From the NCBI GenBank assembly GCA_038231775.1, contig JBBRKS010000093.1:1-14524 (forward strand): a stretch of 14,524 nucleotides of DNA, written 5' to 3'. Shown here in pieces: positions 7,067 through 13,271 of the stretch. The translations under genes and the position numbers were made by a program. The notes under the pieces are model-generated. The model saw only the letters and a list, made by a program, of their open reading frames with translations. It was not told the origin of the DNA and ran no database searches. Every line of letters starts with the position of its first letter. Position 1 is the stretch's first letter. This DNA is from Stagnihabitans sp038231775 (GTDB lineage Bacteria; Pseudomonadota; Alphaproteobacteria; Rhodobacterales; Rhodobacteraceae).

Positions 7067-7954
7067 TTACGCCCGAACCGATGCCAGCAACGTCTTGCGC
7101 GCCGATTTCAGGTGAAACGTGCAGGTCGCCTCAACCCTTGTCAGATCGCGTGACAGCAGGGCGTCGATGTAGTCCAGATGTTCGGTGATCGCGACGCGGT
7201 TGCGTTCAGCCTCGTCACTTTTGTTCCACTGGTAGTGATAGTGGAAAATCAGCGAAATCACGTCGTAAAAATCCCCAATAAAGCGGTTGTGCGAGGCGTC
7301 ATTGACCAGCCGGTGAAAGCGTTCGTCAAGGTCGGAAAAATCGTGAAAGCGCAGTGAAACCTCGGTCTGCAGCAGCAAATGTTCGGCTTGCAGGGATCGC
7401 AAGGCCGCCCATGCCAGCGCGTCGTGTGGTTGCGCAATAAAGGCCCGGGCAGAGCGCAGTTCAAACATCTCGCGCACTTCGAACAGTTCCAGCGCAAAGT
7501 CCTTGGTAAACCCCATGAAACACCAGCCGGAGTTCGCCCGCTTTTCGATCAGACGGAACCGGCTGAACCGGTTGAGGTATTCACGGATGCCGCTGGTGGA
7601 AACTCCAAACTGCCTTGCCAGATCAAGCTCGTTGATCACGTCGCCGGGTTTGCGGTCGGCGCGCAAAAGCCATTCCATGAACTTCTTTTCGACCTGCAAA
7701 GAGGTAGACACGGTATCCGCGCGTTCAAACGCGTCGCCTGATTGGGGCAGGCGGATCACGCTGCGACCCTGCGGCCCCATGTCGATGATACCCCGCTCTG
7801 CCAGTTCTGCCAGCACTTTGCGCACCGTTGTCCGGCTGGCGCCAAGTCGTTGTTTCAACACGCTTTCAGACTGAATGGGACTGCCCGGTTGCTGTTCGCC
7901 CAGATGGGACAGCATGGCGTTGAAGGTCTTTTTGTACACCGTATCGTTCTTCAT
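7067..7954 (-). CDS. GntR/FCD-type transcriptional regulator with two winged-helix domains
   Basis: This 295-residue protein is probably the ligand-responsive regulator of the surrounding sugar genes. Residues about 7-68 form a GntR-like winged helix (SVLKQRLGASRTTVRKVLAE as the helix-turn-helix). Residues about 85-150 form a second one (DLARQFGVSTSGIREYLNRF). Residues about 155-285 form an FCD-type effector domain, with metal or ligand residues D210, H214, H259 and H281 in the expected order. Ordinary FCD regulators have a single N-terminal winged helix and about 220-250 residues, so the extra domain is unusual. ATG 7954 is chosen because a purine-rich GAGGGGG lies just upstream and the first winged helix begins directly after it. 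The frame is open further upstream, but that would run into the divergent ATPase gene. It is transcribed away from the transporter operon and ahead of the GHL6-like gene, the usual layout for a local regulator. Confidence 0.88.
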   Translation of the reverse strand: MKNDTVYKKTFNAMLSHLGEQQPGSPIQSESVLKQRLGASRTTVRKVLAELAERGIIDMGPQGRSVIRLPQSGDAFERADTVSTSLQVEKKFMEWLLRADRKPGDVINELDLARQFGVSTSGIREYLNRFSRFRLIEKRANSGWCFMGFTKDFALELFEVREMFELRSARAFIAQPHDALAWAALRSLQAEHLLLQTEVSLRFHDFSDLDERFHRLVNDASHNRFIGDFYDVISLIFHYHYQWNKSDEAERNRVAITEHLDYIDALLSRDLTRVEATCTFHLKSARKTLLASVRA

Positions 7955-8072
7955 GCCTGCCCCCTCGCCCTCTGGTTCTTTACTGTAGTTTATTGTCCAT
8001 AAAAAACAAGTTGACCGAATCCAAATTAATCGGTTTTTTATCGACAAGAAGCACGGGTGGGGAGCGGCTCGG
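7955..8072. promoter_or_regulatory. Divergent promoter region of the sugar locus
   Basis: This 118-bp stretch between the regulator and ATPase starts is markedly AT-rich around 7980-8045, unlike the GC-rich genes on both sides. On the plus strand TTGACC (8011-8016) is a good -35 element, with T-rich -10 candidates 17-19 nt on (about 8034-8041). On the minus strand several weak promoter-like pairs exist and none is decisive. GGGGAG (8059-8064) is the ribosome site of the ATPase gene. Both transcription units probably start here under control of the GntR-type protein. Confidence 0.65.
8014..8034. promoter_or_regulatory. Candidate operator palindrome overlapping the transporter promoter
   Basis: ACCGAAT (8014-8020) and AATCGGT (8028-8034) are near-perfect inverted half-sites with one mismatched pair, around a 7-nt centre. 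The element covers the end of the proposed -35 and the spacer of the transporter promoter, where a bound repressor would block RNA polymerase. TTGT and ACAA half-sites at about 7994-8010 are a second, weaker candidate. Assignment to the adjacent GntR-type regulator is inference. Confidence 0.45.
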
Positions 8073-8846
8073 ATGACTGAAAAAGACGACACGGCCATTC
8101 TGACCATTCGCGGCCTGTACAAAAGTTTTGGCCCGGTCGAGGTGTTGCGCGGTGTCGATCTTGATCTGCATTCCGGCGAAGTTCTGGCGCTGGTCGGTGA
8201 CAATGGCGCGGGCAAATCCACCTTGATCAAGCATGTCGCCGGGGTGTACCGCGCCGATGCCGGTGAGATTTTGCTGGAGGGCCAGCGCATTGATGTCGCA
8301 ACGCCCCGGCAAGCCCGCGAAAACGGGATCGAGACGGTCTATCAGGACCTGGCACTGGCGGATGACCTTTCGGTCGGGGCCAACATCTTTCTGGGGCGCG
8401 AACCGATACGGCGGCTTGGCGGCGTGATCCCCTATGTCGATGACCGCAAGATCCGGCTTGAAACCGCCGATCTGTTGGCGCGGCTTGGCAGCCATATCCC
8501 GGCAGAGGCCAAGACCGTGGCGCGACTGTCAGGTGGCCAGCGGCAGGCAGTGGCGATTGCACGGGCGATCTACTGGAAAGCCAAGGTCGTCATCATGGAT
8601 GAACCGACAGCGGCCCTTGCGGTGATGGAGCGGGACAACGTGATCCGCTACGCCCGGGACCTCGCCAGCGCCGGGGCAGGGGTCATCTATATCGGCCACA
8701 ATCTGGTCGAAATCCTTCAAGTCGCGGACCGCATCGCCGTGATGTTCCGTGGCACCATCACCCACACGACACGGGCATCTGAAACCACGCAGGAAGAACT
8801 GATCAAATACATGACTGGGTATCGGAAGACTGAAAAAGCGGCCTGA
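8073..8846 (+). CDS. Sugar ABC transporter ATP-binding protein, single-domain (FrcA-like)
   Basis: This cytoplasmic ATPase energises sugar uptake with the next two gene products. In the 257 residues are Walker A GDNGAGKST (42-50), the Q-loop at Q91 in VYQDL, the signature LSGGQ (152-156), Walker B VVIMDEPTAAL with D176/E177, and the H-loop H209 in YIGHN. It has one nucleotide-binding domain, unlike the double-domain RbsA/MglA type of about 500 residues, so it resembles fructose-type FrcA and presumably acts as a homodimer. ATG 8073 has GGAG 8 nt upstream. It is the first gene of the rightward operon, 23 bp before the binding-protein gene. The substrate cannot be read from the ATPase. Confidence 0.93.
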   Translation: MTEKDDTAILTIRGLYKSFGPVEVLRGVDLDLHSGEVLALVGDNGAGKSTLIKHVAGVYRADAGEILLEGQRIDVATPRQARENGIETVYQDLALADDLSVGANIFLGREPIRRLGGVIPYVDDRKIRLETADLLARLGSHIPAEAKTVARLSGGQRQAVAIARAIYWKAKVVIMDEPTAALAVMERDNVIRYARDLASAGAGVIYIGHNLVEILQVADRIAVMFRGTITHTTRASETTQEELIKYMTGYRKTEKAA

Positions 8847-8869
8847 GTGCCGCATAGGGAGGACGTAAA

Positions 8870-9853
8870 ATGCTGTCGAAATGGATGCTGGCAACCTCGG
8901 TTGCCACACTGGCTTTGTTGTCTGCCGAAACGGCCACGGCAGAGGTGAAAATCTCTGTCATCGTCAAGGCGACGACGTCGGAATACTGGCAATGGGTGTT
9001 CAAGGGTGCTGAAGCGGCCGGAAAAGATCTTGGCATCACGATCGAGGAACTTGGTACGCCCAAGGATGATGCCGCTGGCCAGATTGCCGTGCTGGAAACC
9101 GCCGCCGGTGGCAAGCCCGCCGCCATCGTGATTTCGCCGACCGTGGCAGAGGCTTTGGGTGACCCGATCTCTGCCGTTTCAGATTCCGGCATTCCGGTCA
9201 TCATGATCGACTCGGGTGCCAAGACTGACAACTACGCCGCCTTCCTGACCACCAACAATGAGGCGGGTGGCAAGGCCGCTGCTGACGCCATGGCGACCTG
9301 CATCAAGGAACGCACCGGCAAGGTCGCTGGCAAGGTCGCCTTCATCACGGCACTGGCCGGGCACGAATCGCTCGACAGCCGCGACAAGGGCTTCAAGGAC
9401 GGCGTTGCCGCCTATCCTGATCTGCAAATCGTCGGCAACCGTGTTGGCAACAACGAAGAAGCCGAAGGCATGAGCTTTACCGCCGACATGGTCACCAAAG
9501 ACCCCGATCTGGTCGGCATATTTGCCGACAACGCGCAGATGGGCACCGGTGCTGGCGGTTCGGTCAGCGAACAGGGCATCGGCGACAAGTTGTGTCTGGT
9601 GGCCTTTGACGCTGATGCCGGCGAGTTGGAGCATCTGAACGACGGCTCTATCTATGCGCTGATCATCCAGGACCCCTACATGATGGGCTATGCTGGCGTC
9701 TGGTATGGATACGCCGCCTCGAAAGGCACGCGTCTGCCGAAGTTTGTTGATACCGGCGTCGGCGCTGTGACCAAAGCGAACATGGGCGACCCGGCGTTTG
9801 CAGGGCTGCTGGATGTGACCAAACGTACCCTCGCCCCGTTCACCGGGAAGTGA
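8870..9853 (+). CDS. Periplasmic sugar-binding protein of the ABC transporter (RbsB/FrcB-like)
   Basis: This 327-residue protein should capture the substrate in the periplasm and deliver it to the permease. Residues 1-24 are a Sec signal peptide with a Thr/Ala/Leu-rich core and an A-T-A cleavage site before EVKISVIV. The mature part has the type I periplasmic-binding fold of the Peripla_BP_4 group: KATTSEYWQWVFKGAE near the start, IVISPT and IPVIMIDSG in the first lobe, then AGHESLDSRDKGFKDGV, GIFADNAQMGTGA, LVAFDAD and IIQDPYMMGYAG. These are the usual landmarks of ribose/fructose-type binders. A strong GGGAGG (8857-8862) precedes ATG 8870. The inverted repeat after the gene is common in sugar ABC operons, where the binding protein is often made in excess. 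The ligand is unknown. Confidence 0.93.
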   Translation: MLSKWMLATSVATLALLSAETATAEVKISVIVKATTSEYWQWVFKGAEAAGKDLGITIEELGTPKDDAAGQIAVLETAAGGKPAAIVISPTVAEALGDPISAVSDSGIPVIMIDSGAKTDNYAAFLTTNNEAGGKAAADAMATCIKERTGKVAGKVAFITALAGHESLDSRDKGFKDGVAAYPDLQIVGNRVGNNEEAEGMSFTADMVTKDPDLVGIFADNAQMGTGAGGSVSEQGIGDKLCLVAFDADAGELEHLNDGSIYALIIQDPYMMGYAGVWYGYAASKGTRLPKFVDTGVGAVTKANMGDPAFAGLLDVTKRTLAPFTGK

Positions 9854-9860
9854 GGTTCTT

Positions 9861-9912
9861 CGGCATGGGTCGACACTTTCCGAAGTCGGTCTCCCAAGGC
9901 AGGCCCATGCCG
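9861..9912 (+). terminator. Long intercistronic hairpin after the binding-protein gene
   Basis: CGGCATGGG (9861-9869) and CCCATGCCG (9904-9912) are perfect 9-bp inverted repeats, with a smaller CCGA/TCGG stem inside the 34-nt interval, followed by CTTTTCCCC. This fits a partial terminator or an mRNA-protecting stem-loop that keeps binding-protein transcript higher than permease transcript. Termination strength is uncertain because the T-run is only four bases. Confidence 0.6.
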
Positions 9913-9965
9913 CTTTTCCCCAACCCGGGGTGTTCCAAATACACGGCGGCCCCGCGCCGTTGCGA

Positions 9966-10928
9966 ATGAAAGTCGTCAAGATGCAAAGCCTGTACCGGCG
10001 GCTGCCTGTAGAAACCTATGTTCTCGCCTTCACCCTGTTGCTGTGGATCATCCTGACCGCCATTGCGCCAAATTTCCTGACCGGTGGCAACATTTCAAAC
10101 ATGATGCGGCAGGTGGCGGTGTCAGGTATTATCGCGATTGGTGCGTTGTGCCCGATCCTGATTGCCGGGATTGATTTGTCCGTCGGCTCTGTCGCGGCCT
10201 TTTGCGGTGTGCTGGTCGCCCAGCTTCTGGCGCACAAGTTCGGCATCACAGCGTCGGTCATTATCGCGATAGCCGCAGGGGTGTCGATTGGTGGGCTGAA
10301 CGCGGTCGGCGTCGGCATTCTGGGCATTCCGGCTTTCATCGTGACGCTGGCCGGGTTGCAGGTGTACCGCGGTCTGGCCCTGCTGATTTCGGGCGGCATG
10401 ACGGTCGGCGGCCTGCCCCCCGGCATCAAGGACTTTGCCCGTGGCGCGGTGTTTGGCATCCCCAACCTGTTCCTGACCATGCTGGCGATTGCAGGCCTTG
10501 TGCACTATCTGCTGCGCTATTCGCGAACCGGGCGCTATCTCTACGCGCTTGGGTCCAATGCCGAGGCGTCGCGCCGTCAGGGCATCCCGACCTTCCGCAT
10601 CATGATCATTGCTTATACCATCTCGTCCGGCCTTGCAGCTTTGGCCGCCGTGCTTTTGGTGTCGCGGCTGAGTGTGGCCACCCCGTCAATGGCGAACGCC
10701 TATGAACTGCAGGCCATCGCAGCTGCCGTTGTCGGTGGGGCCAGCCTGTTTGGCGGGCGCGGTACTGTGCTGGGCACCGTCGCCGGGGCGGTGTTGTTCA
10801 CCACGATGGGCAACGGTGCCGTCCTGCTCGACATCGACCCGTTCTGGGAGATGGTGGTTGAAGGTCTGCTGATCGCCTTGGTTGTCTATCTGGACAATCT
10901 GCAGAAGCGGCGTCAGACCGGGGCGTGA
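9966..10928 (+). CDS. Sugar ABC transporter permease (FrcC/RbsC-like)
   Basis: This inner-membrane channel subunit of the BPD_transp_2 family has about 320 residues and 8-10 hydrophobic segments. The family landmarks are IAGIDLSVGSVAAF near residues 65-80, GIPAFIVTLAGLQVYRGLAL, the cytoplasmic loop GSNAEASRRQGI that contacts the ATPase, and AAAVVGGASLFGGRGTVLGT near the C-terminus. The start is uncertain. ATG 9966 (chosen), ATG 9981 and GTG 9930 are in frame, and none has a convincing ribosome site; the first membrane helix begins near VETYVLAFTLLLW in all cases. The long hairpin lies just upstream. With one permease gene and one single-domain ATPase, the transporter is probably a homodimer of each. 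Confidence 0.92.
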   Translation: MKVVKMQSLYRRLPVETYVLAFTLLLWIILTAIAPNFLTGGNISNMMRQVAVSGIIAIGALCPILIAGIDLSVGSVAAFCGVLVAQLLAHKFGITASVIIAIAAGVSIGGLNAVGVGILGIPAFIVTLAGLQVYRGLALLISGGMTVGGLPPGIKDFARGAVFGIPNLFLTMLAIAGLVHYLLRYSRTGRYLYALGSNAEASRRQGIPTFRIMIIAYTISSGLAALAAVLLVSRLSVATPSMANAYELQAIAAAVVGGASLFGGRGTVLGTVAGAVLFTTMGNGAVLLDIDPFWEMVVEGLLIALVVYLDNLQKRRQTGA

Positions 10929-11042
10929 CACCAAAGCCGCCCCGATCCTGCTACGCCCGTGCCTGCTGCCAAACCCTGCATTCGACGCCCCGGCACCCGC
11001 TTGCCTATCCAAAATTGGGGCCCTCAATAGACCGAGACATTG
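10929..11042 (+). promoter_or_regulatory. 114-bp spacer between transport and dehydrogenase genes
   Basis: This gap is longer than the others in the operon except that after the binding protein. It holds CCAAAATTGG (11009-11018), a short palindrome directly before GGGGCCC, about 25-35 nt upstream of the dehydrogenase start. It could contain a second promoter or operator, but I see no convincing -35/-10 pair. Confidence 0.25.
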
Positions 11043-12068
11043 ATGACCCAAGAGATGAAGGCCCTAGTCTGTGCAACGCCCGGCCAGATCGCGCTTGAAA
11101 CGCGGCCTGTCCCCGCGCGCGGCCCCGGCGAGGTGCTGATCCGCATTCGCCGCGCTGGGATTTGCGGCACCGATTTCAACATCTTCGCTGGGCATCATCC
11201 GTTTCTGGCTTATCCGCGGCTGATCGGCCATGAACTGTCTGGCACGGTAGAGGATGCTCCAGAAGGCAGCCGCTTTGTGCCGGGCCAGATCGTCGCAATC
11301 ATCCCGTATATCGCCTGCGGCACCTGCCACGCCTGCCAGAACGACAAGCCGAATTGCTGCATGAACATCGCCGTGCTGGGTGTCCACAAGGACGGCGGCA
11401 TGTGTGAATGGCTGGCCGTTCCAGAGATCAATGTCCAAAGCGTTGACGGTCTGACGCTGGATCAGGCTGCGACCGTCGAATTTCTTGCCATCGGTGCCCA
11501 TGCCGTGCGACGGGCAGGTGCAATCGCCGGGCGCAAGGTTCTGGTGGTGGGGGCCGGTCCGATCGGTCTTGCCACCGCCCTGATGGCCAGCATCGCGGGG
11601 GCCAAGGTCACGCTGGGCGATCTGGACTCTGACCGTCTTAGCCTTGCCGCCGCCACAATCCCGCTGGACGCCACTCTTGTCGCCGATCAGAGTTTTGCGG
11701 CCTCGGCGCAGGCCGCAACCAACGGTGCAGGCTATGACGCGGTGTTCGACGCCACCGGCAACCGCACCTCGATGGAGCGTGGTTTTGCCCTTGTCGCCCA
11801 TGGCGGCACCTATGTGTTTGCCGGGCTGATCAAGGATGACATCACCTTTTCTGATCCCGAATTTCACAAGCGCGAAATCACCCTGATGGCCAGCCGCAAC
11901 GCCACGGCTGAGGATTTTGCCCATGTCATCACCAGCATCCGCACCGGGCTTGTGCCGGTTGGCGCCCTGCTGACGCACCGCACCTCGCTTGACGATGCAG
12001 CACAAAACCTGTCCCATTGGGCCAGTCACAGAACTGGCCTGATCAAGGCCCTGATAGAGATTGCCTGA
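11043..12068 (+). CDS. Zinc-dependent MDR dehydrogenase resembling L-galactonate/L-gulonate 5-dehydrogenases (LgoD/RspB type)
   Basis: This 341-residue medium-chain dehydrogenase probably oxidises a hexonate or polyol with NAD+. Catalytic zinc residues are C41 (GICGTD), H63/E64 (GHE) and E146. The structural zinc site is C92, C95, C98 and C106. The Rossmann motif is GAGPIG (170-175), and D193 at the end of the second strand favours NAD over NADP. IPYIACGTCHAC, VLGVHKDGG and FSDPEFHKREITLMASRNAT recall E. coli LgoD, which converts L-galactonate to D-tagaturonate, and L-gulonate 5-dehydrogenases, which yield D-fructuronate. The segment usually VEPLAIGAHAV reads VEFLAIGAHAV, with Phe in place of a common Pro. 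ATG 11043 is used; TTG 11040 is in frame. The next gene starts directly after this stop. Substrate choice between gulonate, galactonate and related compounds is not settled. Confidence 0.88.
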   Translation: MTQEMKALVCATPGQIALETRPVPARGPGEVLIRIRRAGICGTDFNIFAGHHPFLAYPRLIGHELSGTVEDAPEGSRFVPGQIVAIIPYIACGTCHACQNDKPNCCMNIAVLGVHKDGGMCEWLAVPEINVQSVDGLTLDQAATVEFLAIGAHAVRRAGAIAGRKVLVVGAGPIGLATALMASIAGAKVTLGDLDSDRLSLAAATIPLDATLVADQSFAASAQAATNGAGYDAVFDATGNRTSMERGFALVAHGGTYVFAGLIKDDITFSDPEFHKREITLMASRNATAEDFAHVITSIRTGLVPVGALLTHRTSLDDAAQNLSHWASHRTGLIKALIEIA

Positions 12069-13193
12069 ATGGCGCAGCGCATCCTTCAGTTTGGCACCAG
12101 CCGGTTCCTGCAAGCCCATGCTGACCTGTTCGTGCATCAGGCACGGCTGGTCGGGCAGGATATCGGGCCGATCACCGTCGTAAAGATTTCACCGGGGGCA
12201 GAGCGGGCCGGTCGTCTGGCGCATCTGGCGCGGCCTGACGGCTATCCTGTGATCATCCGTGGTCTGGTTCAAGGCCAGCCGGTGGAAGAGAGCCACCATG
12301 TCACCAGCATCACAGCGACGCTGAATGCGGTGGACGACTGGCCCCGGCTGGTGTTGTGCTTTGTCGGGCAAACAGAGATCGTCTTCTCGAACGTCGGTGA
12401 AACCGGCTATGACATTCCGGCGGCAGACCGCACCCTGAACTTTGCAGACCCGGGCATTCCCACCAGCTTTCCGGGCAAACTGCTAGCGCTTCTGGCCGCG
12501 CGATTTTCTGCCGGGGGTGCGCCTTTGCTGATCCTGCCATCAGAGCTGATCGCAAACAACGGCACCGTTCTGCGCCAAACACTGACAGCCCTTGCCACCG
12601 ATTGGTCGGCCCCGTTTGCGTTCATGGAGTGGCTGGCGGGGTCGGTCACCCTGTGCAACACGCTTGTCGACCGCATTGTGCCCACGGCGCTCGATCCGGT
12701 TGGGGCCATCGCCGAACCTTATGCGCTGTGGGCCATCGAATGCCCTGCGGGTCTGACACTGCCCTTTTCGCATCCTGCCATCATTCCCACCGCCGATCTT
12801 GAACCTTATCTGCGGCTGAAACTGCACATCCTGAACCTAGGCCACACTTACCTTGCCGAGGCTTGGCTGACCCAAGCCCGCGCCCCAACCGAAACCGTGC
12901 GTGAGATTTTGTCTGATCCGGTCATGCGCCCCAGTCTGCTGTCTTTGTATGCTGACGAGGTTATCCCCGGCTTTGCCACCCACGGCATGGAAAAGGCGGC
13001 ACAAACCTATGTGGTTGAGGTGATGGACCGGTTCGACAACCCCTTCCTTGCTCATCCGCTGCGCGACATCGCCCAAAACCACAAGATCAAGATCGCACGG
13101 CGGGTCGAAGGGTTTCTGGATTGGGTCCTTGAACGCGATGCCGGGATAAACCTGCCGCGGCTGACGACCTTCGCCTTTGCCGCCAAGGGATAG
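12069..13193 (+). CDS. Mannitol-dehydrogenase-family oxidoreductase (tagaturonate/fructuronate reductase-like, short form)
   Basis: This 374-residue NAD-dependent long-chain dehydrogenase probably interconverts a keto-uronate and a hexonate. The N-terminal nucleotide-binding part begins ILQFGTSRFLQAHADL. VFSNVGETGYDI and CNTLVDRIVP resemble altronate oxidoreductase UxaB. The catalytic pattern of the family is intact: K251, N256 and H259 in KLHILNLGH match the Lys-x4-Asn-x2-His set of mannitol dehydrogenase. The protein is about 100 residues shorter than UxaB or classical mannitol dehydrogenase (about 480-490), with an abbreviated C-terminal domain, but it ends naturally. Its ATG follows the stop of the preceding dehydrogenase with no gap, so translation is probably coupled. 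Paired with that enzyme, a reductase acting on D-tagaturonate or D-fructuronate is the likeliest role; a polyol dehydrogenase is the alternative. Confidence 0.87.
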   Translation: MAQRILQFGTSRFLQAHADLFVHQARLVGQDIGPITVVKISPGAERAGRLAHLARPDGYPVIIRGLVQGQPVEESHHVTSITATLNAVDDWPRLVLCFVGQTEIVFSNVGETGYDIPAADRTLNFADPGIPTSFPGKLLALLAARFSAGGAPLLILPSELIANNGTVLRQTLTALATDWSAPFAFMEWLAGSVTLCNTLVDRIVPTALDPVGAIAEPYALWAIECPAGLTLPFSHPAIIPTADLEPYLRLKLHILNLGHTYLAEAWLTQARAPTETVREILSDPVMRPSLLSLYADEVIPGFATHGMEKAAQTYVVEVMDRFDNPFLAHPLRDIAQNHKIKIARRVEGFLDWVLERDAGINLPRLTTFAFAAKG

Positions 13194-13271
13194 CCGCCCT
13201 GTTTGCAGCCGCAGACAAGGCGTGATTGCCCCGCTGAACAGTCCGCACATCGCCACCGTGGCACATCAAAC

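Noticed and set aside
7955..8290. Upstream extension of the GntR-type regulator to about 407 residues
   Set aside because: It would overlap the divergent ATPase gene and cross the AT-rich promoter region; the winged-helix domain begins right after ATG 7954, which has a purine-rich ribosome site.
11064..12137. 357-codon minus-strand frame opposite the zinc dehydrogenase
   Set aside because: It is antisense to a gene with complete catalytic and structural zinc sites; no recognisable domain.
13248..13262. GCCAC/GTGGC inverted repeat between the reductase gene and the converging gene
   Set aside because: The stem is only 4-5 bp with almost no loop and no T-run, too weak to call a terminator.
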